A stretch of DNA of 64,000 nt from positions 180,642 to 244,641 of the forward strand of contig CACYKH010000001.1 in assembly GCA_902774915.1 (NCBI GenBank). The letters run 5' to 3'. Position numbers and translations under genes: made by a program. This DNA is from an uncultured Lachnospiraceae bacterium (GTDB taxonomy: Bacteria; Bacillota; Clostridia; Lachnospirales; Lachnospiraceae). Shown here in pieces: positions 1 through 7,909 of this stretch. A model generated the notes under the pieces. It made no database searches. It saw only the letters and a list, made by a program, of their open reading frames with translations, and was not told the DNA's origin. The number at the start of each line of letters is the position of its first letter. Position 1 is the first letter of the stretch.

Positions 1-615
1 TGCAATAGTCATGTCTGAACTATCAATAAATACTGCATCCTCAGCCTGCTTAAGAGGGGCAATATCACGATTCATATCCTGATAATCTCTTGTCTCAATA
101 CCCTTCTTTATTTCTTCAAGATCTGGACTTTCGCCCTTAAGCTTAAGCTCATCAAATCTTCTCTTGGCTCTTACATCTACAGATGCTGTAAGGTAAATCT
201 TAAGCTCAGCATTTGGAAGGATATTTGTTCCAATATCTCTACCATCCATTATCACATCGTTCTTAGCAGCAATATCTCTCTGAAGATCGAGAAGCTTCTC
301 TCTTACTGGAGGAAGCGCTGATGAAGTAGATGCCATATTTCCAACCTTCTCGCTTCTGATTTCCTCAGATACATCAACAAGGTCGAGAAATACATGCTGA
401 ACTCCAGCTTCATAAACAATATTGATATGAATCTGCTCAAGTGCATTCTTAAGAGCAGCCTCATCATATATATCTACGTTATTATCAAGAAGTGAAAGAG
501 CTATTGCTCTATACATAGCTCCTGTATCTACATATACGAAGCCAAGTTCTTTGGCTGCAAGTCTTGCTATAGTACTTTTTCCTGCTCCAGCAGGTCCATC
601 AATTGCAATATTCAT
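1..615 (-). CDS. cmk: Cytidylate kinase, 3' end outside the window
   Basis: Phosphorylates CMP and dCMP with ATP in the cytoplasm for pyrimidine nucleotide synthesis. The 205 visible residues begin MNIAIDGPAGAGKST, a P-loop typical of Cmk, followed by the conserved segment VDTGAMYRA and later MDGRDIGT. The family is about 215-225 residues, so only a short C-terminal piece is missing past position 1. The ATG at 615 is preceded by GGAGGG about ten bases upstream. It is the downstream gene of the cluster starting with the flavoprotein at 6400; in many Clostridia the two are direct neighbours (from memory), but here the four-gene signalling module lies between them. Confidence 0.96.
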   Translation of the reverse strand, partial: MNIAIDGPAGAGKSTIARLAAKELGFVYVDTGAMYRAIALSLLDNNVDIYDEAALKNALEQIHINIVYEAGVQHVFLDLVDVSEEIRSEKVGNMASTSSALPPVREKLLDLQRDIAAKNDVIMDGRDIGTNILPNAELKIYLTASVDVRAKRRFDELKLKGESPDLEEIKKGIETRDYQDMNRDIAPLKQAEDAVFIDSSDMTIA

Positions 616-688
616 TCAAAAACACCCTCCGTAAATCAACAATCTAACTTTGATATTTTAACATATTAAGATAAAAAACGATAGTATT

Positions 689-1996
689 TTAAGATATTAT
701 TTCTTTATTACCAGATGTAAATCTTATACGATAACCATCCTCTTCCTCAGCCATAACTTTCGCATAAACATATTCATTATTTATCTTGATCATGATATTG
801 GCTTTTTCATCAAGTACAGTTTTTGTACTTAGAATAGAATACTTCTTATCTTTTGTAATTCTTATAAGCTTACCAATAAACTTCTCTTCGTCAACCGTCT
901 TACCATCAAGCATAAAGAATGGATACTCATTATCATCTGTTCTATCAATCCATTCAAGGTTTTTATCAAAGCGATTATGAAGCTGCAGATCTCCAATTCC
1001 TTCAATTTCAAGAACTCTTAGCAGCTTAGAAGCACCTTTAGGAAGAATACTTGTTTCGTCAGATATGATCAATTCTTCTGATATAAGCTTCTGAACATTT
1101 TCAGTAATATAAATCTGTCCACCAACAGCCAGTCCCTCAACACGACCAGTAAGGTTTACAGTAGCTCCCATACAGCCATATTTCATTTTGTTTTCTGAAC
1201 CAATGTTCCCAACAATAGCCAAACCGGAATTAATACCAATACCCATTTCAAGTTCAGGTAATCCATTTTCAATGTTCCATTTATTAACCTCATCCATGGC
1301 ATTTTCCATCTCTATTGCACATTTGACTGCAAGAGATGCATGATCAGGCAGGTCACTCGGAGCACCAAACACAACAAAAATGCCATCTCCCAGGAACTCA
1401 ATAATAGTACCATTATTCTTTTCTATTATTTCTGACATCTTTTCAAAATAATGATTGAGTATAACGATTAGTTCATCTGGTGGAAGCTTAGTACTAATAG
1501 AGGTGAATCCTCTCAGGTCGCTCATAAGAATGGAAACTTCTTTATTAATTCCACCTCTTTTGTGACCATCCGGAGTTTCAAGAACGTACTTGGCAATATC
1601 ACGTGATGTATATCTTTCAAAGGCTTTATTAAGTTTAAGCAGCTGTGTAAGATCAGTAATTACGACAAGAACTTCTAGCTTATCTTCATTTGGGCATATG
1701 ATCCTTACATGAATATTATGAAGCTTATCCTCATTATCACGGTAATTAACAATGGCTTCATGGGAATCCTTTTTTTGATAAACCGCATCTAGAAAAAGCT
1801 GAATCAGATCATCATTATCAGCAATAAATGGTATAGCATCCCACAACTTAATATTACTATTCGAATCAATTCCGAATAGTTTTTCCATTGCAGGATTTGC
1901 ATACTCTATATAGCCTGTCGACGAGACAATACAGACAGCATCCCCAGAGTTCTGAGTTATAAAGCTACTTTGTTCAGCGCTTAACTCCCGAATCAT
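689..1996 (-). CDS. PAS-class III nucleotidyl cyclase with PilZ-like tail, guanylyl-cyclase-like active site
   Basis: Predicted to make a cyclic nucleotide from an NTP. An N-terminal PAS-like sensor (about residues 8-118) leads through a short linker to a class III cyclase domain (about 150-310) and a beta-rich C-terminal region (about 370-430) resembling PilZ but without a clear RxxxR motif. Both metal-binding Asp are present (D160 in MSDLRGFT, D204 in FLGDGIF), as are the transition-state pair N281 and R285 in VNLTGR. The purine-specifying positions are E200 and G274 (KYGCMG), where adenylyl cyclases normally have Lys and Asp/Thr; Glu is typical of guanylyl cyclases. No membrane segment is visible. 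A GGAGG precedes the ATG. It is the last gene of the 689-5057 module, behind a hairpin that may lower its expression. That it is a cyclase is near certain; GTP as substrate is inference. Confidence 0.9.
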   Translation of the reverse strand: MIRELSAEQSSFITQNSGDAVCIVSSTGYIEYANPAMEKLFGIDSNSNIKLWDAIPFIADNDDLIQLFLDAVYQKKDSHEAIVNYRDNEDKLHNIHVRIICPNEDKLEVLVVITDLTQLLKLNKAFERYTSRDIAKYVLETPDGHKRGGINKEVSILMSDLRGFTSISTKLPPDELIVILNHYFEKMSEIIEKNNGTIIEFLGDGIFVVFGAPSDLPDHASLAVKCAIEMENAMDEVNKWNIENGLPELEMGIGINSGLAIVGNIGSENKMKYGCMGATVNLTGRVEGLAVGGQIYITENVQKLISEELIISDETSILPKGASKLLRVLEIEGIGDLQLHNRFDKNLEWIDRTDDNEYPFFMLDGKTVDEEKFIGKLIRITKDKKYSILSTKTVLDEKANIMIKINNEYVYAKVMAEEEDGYRIRFTSGNKEIIS

Positions 1997-2016
1997 ACTA
2001 CTTCCTCCAAGATTTT

Positions 2017-2046
2017 AAAACGCCTGCCCCTATGAAAGAGCAGGCG
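2017..2046 (-). terminator. Hairpin between the cNMP-binding gene and the cyclase gene
   Basis: On the minus strand a GC-rich stem (CGCCTGC pairing with GCAGGCG, 2021-2027 with 2040-2046) is followed by TTTT. It lies in the 67-base gap between the two genes. The short U-run makes it a weak terminator or attenuator, which would let the upstream genes be expressed more than the cyclase. Confidence 0.6.
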
Positions 2047-2063
2047 CATAAAGCTCATGAATT

Positions 2064-2957
2064 TTAACTGTTTTCATAAATCTTCTTACAAACATTAAAG
2101 TAACTATCCGTAAGTTTACGAAGTCTGCGAGAAATATGACGAAGAATGTTATCTACCTCTCTAGGATTTGTTTTAAATAAATTTTCAAGACCATCTTCAG
2201 TGATTATTTCAACATAAGTTCCGTCCTCATCAGCCACAGCTGTAGCACTACGAACTTCCTGAGATAGCATTCCCATCTCTCCAAAGAACTCTCCAGAAAC
2301 AAGGTCTGTAAGTTTTTGCTGATTAACTGTACCATAGTCAGAATAGATTGATACTCTTCCGCCATATACTGCATACATGCAATTTCCAGCTTCACCCTGC
2401 TTGAAAATAATTGTGTTCTTAGCATAAACTTCCATGTTATTACAAGCTTTCTCATCGAAAATGCTATTTTCATCTCTTGTAGCTTCAACACTTGGTTTAT
2501 GGAGATTAACACTAGCTTTATAGTGATTTATATATTTTTGTATCTTCTTTATGAAGCTTTCATTTGATTTATCAGCACTATTCTCTTCTATGCTTTTTAA
2601 AACGCTTTTAGCTTCACTATATTCATTTGATAAATCTCTGATTCTGTCACCAATATTATTAATGATAGCTATAATTTTATCTGGTTGCTCGCTGAAGTAC
2701 TCACTTAAGCTTGTACCAGATATTTCTATAACATTTACACCAGATTCGGAAACAACCGTAGTACTTCTAGGTGTAGATTCAATTACAGCAAGCTCCCCAA
2801 AGTACTGACCAGCAACCACATCTGTAAGTTTAATTTCATTCTCTTTTTTATAATTAACGTATACCCCGGCTTTACCATCTAGAACCTGAAAGAAGCTATT
2901 TCCTTCTTCACCTTCATTAAAGACAATTTCACCCTTTCCAAAATATATTTCTTTCAT
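2064..2957 (-). CDS. Tandem cyclic-nucleotide-binding-domain protein
   Basis: 297 residues with two CAP-family cyclic-nucleotide-binding domains (about 5-112 and 170-285) joined by a charged helical linker. No DNA-binding helix-turn-helix or enzyme domain follows, so it is a receptor that probably acts through a partner protein. The first phosphate-binding cassette is near-canonical: FGELAVIE...PRSTT with R64 and S65. The second, FGEMGML...VRSAT (R236, S237), keeps the Arg but replaces the usual Pro. Ser or Thr just after the Arg is the arrangement seen in cGMP-selective sites such as PKG; PKA has Ala. The layout resembles a PKA or PKG regulatory unit without a kinase. An AGGGG precedes the ATG. 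Located between the STAS gene and the cyclase gene, it is the obvious receptor for that cyclase. Confidence 0.9.
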   Translation of the reverse strand: MKEIYFGKGEIVFNEGEEGNSFFQVLDGKAGVYVNYKKENEIKLTDVVAGQYFGELAVIESTPRSTTVVSESGVNVIEISGTSLSEYFSEQPDKIIAIINNIGDRIRDLSNEYSEAKSVLKSIEENSADKSNESFIKKIQKYINHYKASVNLHKPSVEATRDENSIFDEKACNNMEVYAKNTIIFKQGEAGNCMYAVYGGRVSIYSDYGTVNQQKLTDLVSGEFFGEMGMLSQEVRSATAVADEDGTYVEIITEDGLENLFKTNPREVDNILRHISRRLRKLTDSYFNVCKKIYENS

Positions 2958-2988
2958 ATTGCTACCCCTTTTAAAATATAAATTTGGA

Positions 2989-3288
2989 TTATTCTACTGT
3001 TAAGATATCGATAAATCCTGTAACCTCAAATATCTCCATGATGATCTCTGAACAATTTCTAATTACCATACTTCCCTGATTGCTCATAATCTTCTGAGCC
3101 AAAAGAAGTACTCTAAGTCCAGCAGATGAAATGTAAAGTAAATCCTTAAAGTCAAATTCTAAGTTCTCTATACCTTCAATATTTGCTTTTACTTCTTTCT
3201 CAAGATCTGGAGATGTATTTGTATCCAATCTTCCAGATAAAACAAACTCAAGATTCTTTCCATCTAATTTCTTTTCTATTTTTAACAC
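2989..3288 (-). CDS. STAS-domain anti-anti-sigma factor-like protein
   Basis: A single STAS domain of 99 residues, like RsbV and SpoIIAA, which bind an RsbW-type kinase and are controlled by Ser phosphorylation. I place the start at the GTG at 3288, six bases after a strong AAGGAGG; the open frame extends further upstream but lacks a ribosome site. Segment DLLYISSAGLRVLL holds the predicted phospho-acceptor, Ser55 by comparison with RsbV, with Ser54 where RsbV and SpoIIAA have Asp. Its likely partner is encoded next door: the RsbW-like domain fused to the transporter. No SpoIIE-type phosphatase is present in the window. Confidence 0.88.
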   Translation of the reverse strand: MLKIEKKLDGKNLEFVLSGRLDTNTSPDLEKEVKANIEGIENLEFDFKDLLYISSAGLRVLLLAQKIMSNQGSMVIRNCSEIIMEIFEVTGFIDILTVE

Positions 3289-3308
3289 GATAAGCCTCCT
3301 TATGATAT

Positions 3309-3344
3309 AACGAATGATGTTCATATTTTAACATATTATTCGTT
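3309..3344 (-). promoter_or_regulatory. Stem-loop ahead of the STAS gene
   Basis: An inverted repeat (AACGAAT/ATTCGTT, then ATGTT/AACAT inside) spans the end of the transporter gene and the leader of the STAS gene. It is not followed by a U-run, so it is more likely an mRNA-stability or translation element, or a protein site, than a terminator. Confidence 0.4.
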
Positions 3345-5057
3345 CTTATAAAACCTTAAAACATTTTTATTATAACCTGTTGTAGGAATATAATCCTTTT
3401 CTTCCTTCATACTTAGCAATTTATTAAGAAGAAGGGAACTTATACTTGTAATCTCCAGGTCTGGATCTGTTATATCAAATATCTTTCCAGAGTCACGGAA
3501 AATAAGTCTTACGCTGTCATCATCATAAAGAAGAGATACTTCAATGATCACCTTCTTATCTTCATTTTTCTCACGAATTGTTGAAAATATTTCTTCAGCA
3601 AAAAGTCTTGCTTTCATGGCTATCTTTCTATCATAACCATGCTTTTCAAACTGATCATGAATAGCTTCAGAAACATCGGCAATGCTATCTAAAGAAAGCA
3701 GGTCATCCATTACAACAATCTCATGATCCATATTTTCAAGTATCCAAGGAAATTTTTTCTTTCCAAAGTAAAAATATAGACATAGCATTGATATGATAAT
3801 AGCAAAGACTGGTGCAAGAGCAAACCCAATCCAAATACCATTAATTCCTATCAGTCTTCCAAATAAAAGAGGAAGAATCATATAAAGAACTCCATCCTTT
3901 AAGAAGGTTGCAACAACTGCAAACCAAATATGATCTGTATATAGATAATATGATGTTTCCAGCATAAAGAGGGCATTTGCAACAAATGCAGAACACATTA
4001 TTCTTATAGCAATAACTGCTGGTTCCATCAAGGCTGGATCATTAATTCCGAAAAGTCTTGCAAAGAAAGGTGCAAAAATGTAGACAATTACAGTGGCAAT
4101 AACACCTTCTATAATCGCCGTCAGAACCGTATCTTTCATAAGTCGCCTTATCAGAAGATGATTCTTTTCACCAAGATATACTCCAATAAGAGGCTGAATA
4201 GCCATACCAATTCCATCAAACACAACAGAAAACTCAATAAGAGAAACAGCAACTGCAAGTAATACCAGATACTCTTCTCCAAAGTTTCTGCTGATAAAGC
4301 TTATAAGAACGTAATCAACAACACCCCAAAGAAAATAATAAAGGCCGTCAGTGATACTGTACTTAATAGCTCTGATTAATTCTCTAAGGTTAAAATAATA
4401 AACGAATTTTAATGTATTAGCCTTGTTGGAAGAATGAAAAGATAAAGAAATAAGAGCTAGTAAATTACCAGCGCAGGTTCCCATCATGATTCCGCGAATA
4501 CCAAATAGTTTTGCAAAAACAATCGAAAGGCCAATATTACCAAAAAACTGTAAAAAATAGCTGATACTAACAACCTTTTCATCACCATCGTTATATATCA
4601 TCTGGCCGAAATATGTACAGAATATAAGTAAAACGCATTCAAGTGGTAAAAAGAAATAGAATTCTCTTGCAAGTTTAAGTATTTCACCTGTAGCACCACT
4701 TTGATTGAGATAAATATTCTTAAATATAAATATAAAAACAGGAATAACAATTGCAAGTATGGTATTTACCATAACTCCCATTCCGTAAAGCTTATCTGCT
4801 CTTTCTCTATCCATTTTTCCAATAGCTCTGGAATAAAGGACAGATGTACCTTCCGATACGCAAAGAGAAATAGCCATAGAAACACTCATAAGTGGAGCCA
4901 CAATATTAATAGCAGCAACTGCATCCTTACCGATCATTAATCCAGCTATGATGTTAGAACTAAGCAGCATAATATAAACCATTGCCATGGCAAAGGTTCC
5001 GGTAATCAGCATAGAATGATATTTAGTTTTGTAAAAACAAGCTGAATGATTATGCAT
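3336..5057 (-). CDS. MATE-family transporter fused to a degenerate RsbW-like ATPase domain
   Basis: 573 residues. Residues about 15-432 form a polytopic MATE/NorM-like transporter with some 12 hydrophobic helices. After the basic segment GKKKFPW a soluble domain (about 440-573) has the outline of an HATPase_c_2 domain of the RsbW/SpoIIAB type. N-box-like residues lie in ARLFAEEIFSTI: E488 is in place but Ser492 stands where the Mg-binding Asn belongs. RDSGKIFD (D522, G524) resembles the G1 box but lacks its second Gly, and no glycine-rich lid is evident. ATP binding or kinase activity is therefore doubtful. MATE proteins are usually about 450 residues, so the extension is real. It heads the four-gene module, 38 bases after the flavoprotein gene. 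A membrane-tethered partner for the STAS protein is the simplest inference; transported substrate is unknown. Confidence 0.85.
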   Translation of the reverse strand: MHNHSACFYKTKYHSMLITGTFAMAMVYIMLLSSNIIAGLMIGKDAVAAINIVAPLMSVSMAISLCVSEGTSVLYSRAIGKMDRERADKLYGMGVMVNTILAIVIPVFIFIFKNIYLNQSGATGEILKLAREFYFFLPLECVLLIFCTYFGQMIYNDGDEKVVSISYFLQFFGNIGLSIVFAKLFGIRGIMMGTCAGNLLALISLSFHSSNKANTLKFVYYFNLRELIRAIKYSITDGLYYFLWGVVDYVLISFISRNFGEEYLVLLAVAVSLIEFSVVFDGIGMAIQPLIGVYLGEKNHLLIRRLMKDTVLTAIIEGVIATVIVYIFAPFFARLFGINDPALMEPAVIAIRIMCSAFVANALFMLETSYYLYTDHIWFAVVATFLKDGVLYMILPLLFGRLIGINGIWIGFALAPVFAIIISMLCLYFYFGKKKFPWILENMDHEIVVMDDLLSLDSIADVSEAIHDQFEKHGYDRKIAMKARLFAEEIFSTIREKNEDKKVIIEVSLLYDDDSVRLIFRDSGKIFDITDPDLEITSISSLLLNKLLSMKEEKDYIPTTGYNKNVLRFYKNE

Positions 5058-5095
5058 TAACAGTTCCTTTCAAACACAAATAAAATTAGAATATA

Positions 5096-6400
5096 TTACT
5101 CTGCTGCCATAAATGCAGTTGACCAGGCTATTTGTAAATTAAAGCCACCAGTCAGAGCATCGCAGTCTATAATCTCTCCTGCAACTCGCAGGTTCTTTAT
5201 CTTTTTAAGCTCCATATTCTGTGGATTTATTTCCTTAACCGAAATACCACCACCAGTTATTATTGCCTCATCAAAGCCTCTAAGCCCACTTAAATGAAGT
5301 CTAAAATGTTTTAATGTATTGATAAGACTTTTTCTTTCTTCTGCGGTTATAGAATTTACTTTCTTATCTGGTTTAATACCACTTCTTTCAATCACTGCAG
5401 GAATCATAAGTCTTGGAAGAAGTTTTCCTAAGCTGTTTTGAAAATCTCTGTTATGGAATTCTTCAAAATCTCTTAGTACTCTCTTATCCAGATCTTCTTC
5501 AGAAAGGGCTGGTTTTAAATCGATTTCAAGAGTTATTCCTGAAAAATCATTATTCTCTTTAGCGCAGAAAGAACTAATATGGGAAGAAGCTGAAAGACAT
5601 AGTGGGCCACTTACTCCAAAATGAGTAAAAAGCATCTCTCCCATATCTGAATAAAGAACTTTGTCTTTCTTTAAGCTCTTATAAACTTCTTTAGATGCAA
5701 TAACCTTAAGATTAACATTCTTGAGGGCAAGGCCCATCATATCTTTAACAAAGTCCTCTTTAGTCACTAAAGGTACAAGAGAACATCTTACTGGAACTAT
5801 ATCAATCCCGTAATCTTCAAGGAATCTATAACCATCACCTGTAGATCCTGTGGCCTGATACGAATAACCACCTGTTGTGATTACTATTACATCTGCATCT
5901 AACCTGTAACTACTCTTTTTATTATTTAAATCAGAAACTTCAACGCCAACGGCTTTTCTGATATATTTTTCATTTTCATTATTATATTCTTCTGTGATTA
6001 TATCTAATACTTTTGAATTATATTTAACTTCGATATTTCTTTTATTTAGCTGTTCCCTGAGAGCTTTAATAACATCAGAGGAATGGTCTGATACAGGAAA
6101 TACTCTGTTACCCCTTTCAGTCTTAAGGCGTACTCCCCAGCTCTCAAAATCATTCATAACAGCTGACTGATTATATGAATAAATGGCACTATAAAGAAAC
6201 TTCGGATTAGTAACAACATTTTTAAGGAATGTTTCTTCATCCGAATTATTGGTAACATTACACCTGCCCTTGCCAGTGATATAAAGTTTCTTACCAGGGC
6301 GGTCATTCTTTTCTATAATTGTAACTTCGTAGTTTTCAGATGCGTGGATGGCCGTCATCATACCGGCTGCGCCAGCACCTATTATTATCATTTTCTTCAT
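5096..6400 (-). CDS. BaiN/HI0933-family FAD-dependent oxidoreductase
   Basis: 434 residues of the HI0933/YhiN/BaiN flavoprotein family, often annotated as aminoacetone oxidase-like. The N-terminus MIIIGAGAAGMMTAIHA is a Rossmann dinucleotide-binding fold with the GxGxxG motif. GKGRCNVTN and the C-terminal GGGISVKEI and ALTGGFNLQIAW segments are family hallmarks. The physiological substrate is not settled; some gut Clostridia homologues act on bile-acid intermediates. The gene ends 38 bases before the transporter gene and probably shares its transcript. No promoter was recognised in the 74 bases between it and the oadA terminator side. Confidence 0.93.
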   Translation of the reverse strand: MKKMIIIGAGAAGMMTAIHASENYEVTIIEKNDRPGKKLYITGKGRCNVTNNSDEETFLKNVVTNPKFLYSAIYSYNQSAVMNDFESWGVRLKTERGNRVFPVSDHSSDVIKALREQLNKRNIEVKYNSKVLDIITEEYNNENEKYIRKAVGVEVSDLNNKKSSYRLDADVIVITTGGYSYQATGSTGDGYRFLEDYGIDIVPVRCSLVPLVTKEDFVKDMMGLALKNVNLKVIASKEVYKSLKKDKVLYSDMGEMLFTHFGVSGPLCLSASSHISSFCAKENNDFSGITLEIDLKPALSEEDLDKRVLRDFEEFHNRDFQNSLGKLLPRLMIPAVIERSGIKPDKKVNSITAEERKSLINTLKHFRLHLSGLRGFDEAIITGGGISVKEINPQNMELKKIKNLRVAGEIIDCDALTGGFNLQIAWSTAFMAAE

Positions 6401-6430
6401 AGTTAATCTTTATCTTCTAATATTAGATTA

Positions 6431-6460
6431 AGGGGACAGCCATTTTATGGTCTGTCCCCT
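6431..6460 (-). terminator. Strong hairpin after the decarboxylase operon
   Basis: A near-perfect stem (AGGGGACAG with CTGTCCCCT, extended through CCAT/ATGG) lies just past the oadA stop. On the minus strand it is followed by TTAATC and not a long U-run, so termination may be incomplete and some transcripts may continue into the flavoprotein gene. Confidence 0.7.
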
Positions 6461-6474
6461 GTTTCTTCTTTATA

Positions 6475-7884
6475 TTACGCTGGATAAGTCTTGTTTGTAG
6501 TATCTGCCTTTGACAAATCTACACCAGTCTGCTGTGCCTGTCTATACTTAAAGAACTCTGTAGCAACCTGTGGGAATAATGCATATGAAAGCACATCCTC
6601 ATCCTGCTGGCTGTACTGCTCGATTTCTTTTCTAAGTTTATCAAGCTCAGGCTCAATATCATCTGCAGGTCTATGTGTAATTGGCTTTGTATCGCCAATA
6701 GCCTTCTTCTGAACCTCTGGATTGAAAGGCTTGATTGTCTGACCATACTTACCAGAAAGAAGGTCCTTAGACTCTTTGGTTACCATCTTGTATCTCTCAC
6801 CCATCAGTACGTTGAGAACAGCCTGTGTACCAACGATCTGTGATGAAGGTGTAACAAGTGGTGGCTCACCGAAGTCTTTACGAACACGTGGAACTTCCTC
6901 AAGAACCTCCTGGAGCTTATCATCCTGCTTAGCTTCCTTAAGCTGTGAAACAAGGTTTGAAAGCATTCCACCAGGTACCTGGTAAAGAAGTGTTTTGATG
7001 TTAACACCAAGAATCTTTGTGCTCATAAGACCATTTTCAAGACACTCTTCTCTATATGGTCTGAAGTACTCAGCGATCTCAGCAAGGAGCTTCTGATCAA
7101 GTCCTGTATCTCTGTCTGTTCCCTTGAATGTTTCAACCATAACTTCTGTAGCTGGCTGTGATGTACCAAGAGCGAATGGAGAAATAGCTGTATCAATTAC
7201 ATCTACTCCTGCCTCTGCAGCCTTCATATAAGTCATTGAAGCAACACCTGATGTGTAATGTGTATGAAGCTGGATAGGAAGGTTTGAACCTTCTTTAAGA
7301 GCCTTAACAAGCTTCTCTGCCTCATATGGAACAAGAAGTCCGGACATATCCTTGATACAGATTGAATCTGCACCCATCTCCTCGATGCGCTTTGCAGTTT
7401 CTTTCCAGTAATCAAGTGTATAAGCATCTCCAAGTGTATATGAAAGTGCTATCTGAGCATGTCCGCCCTCTTTGTTTGTAGCTTTTACAGCTGTCTCAAG
7501 ATTACGAAGATCATTGAGGCAGTCGAAAATACGGATTATATCAATACCATTTGCAATAGACTTCTGTACGAAGTACTCAACTACATCATCTGCATATGGT
7601 CTATAACCAAGAATGTTCTGACCTCTGAAAAGCATTTGGAGCTTTGTATTCTTAAAGCCATCCTTAAGCTTACGAAGTCTGTCCCATGGATCCTCCTTGA
7701 GGAATCTGAGACATGAATCAAATGTAGCACCACCCCAGCACTCTACTGAGTGATAACCAACCTGATCCATCTTATCTATAATTGGAAGCATTTCCTCAGT
7801 TGGCATACGAGTTGCAATCAGTGACTGATGTGCGTCACGGAGGACTGTTTCTGTAATGCCAAGCTTCTTAACATTATCTGACAT
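6475..7884 (-). CDS. oadA: Oxaloacetate decarboxylase alpha / pyruvate carboxylase B-type carboxyltransferase
   Basis: Moves a carboxyl group from oxaloacetate to carrier-bound biotin (or the reverse, from carboxybiotin to pyruvate). The 469 residues include the hallmark ETVLRDAHQSLIATRM, the metal-binding segment around HTHYTSGVA and the TIM-barrel plus conserved C-terminal helical domain. Full-length OadA proteins are near 590 residues with a C-terminal biotin domain; here that domain is absent and encoded separately at 9054-9434. It is the last gene of the five-gene operon, 25 bases after the pump subunit. Cytoplasmic, peripheral to the membrane pump. Confidence 0.95.
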   Translation of the reverse strand: MSDNVKKLGITETVLRDAHQSLIATRMPTEEMLPIIDKMDQVGYHSVECWGGATFDSCLRFLKEDPWDRLRKLKDGFKNTKLQMLFRGQNILGYRPYADDVVEYFVQKSIANGIDIIRIFDCLNDLRNLETAVKATNKEGGHAQIALSYTLGDAYTLDYWKETAKRIEEMGADSICIKDMSGLLVPYEAEKLVKALKEGSNLPIQLHTHYTSGVASMTYMKAAEAGVDVIDTAISPFALGTSQPATEVMVETFKGTDRDTGLDQKLLAEIAEYFRPYREECLENGLMSTKILGVNIKTLLYQVPGGMLSNLVSQLKEAKQDDKLQEVLEEVPRVRKDFGEPPLVTPSSQIVGTQAVLNVLMGERYKMVTKESKDLLSGKYGQTIKPFNPEVQKKAIGDTKPITHRPADDIEPELDKLRKEIEQYSQQDEDVLSYALFPQVATEFFKYRQAQQTGVDLSKADTTNKTYPA

Positions 7885-7909
7885 TTTGAATAATTCCTTT
7901 CTTTAGTAA

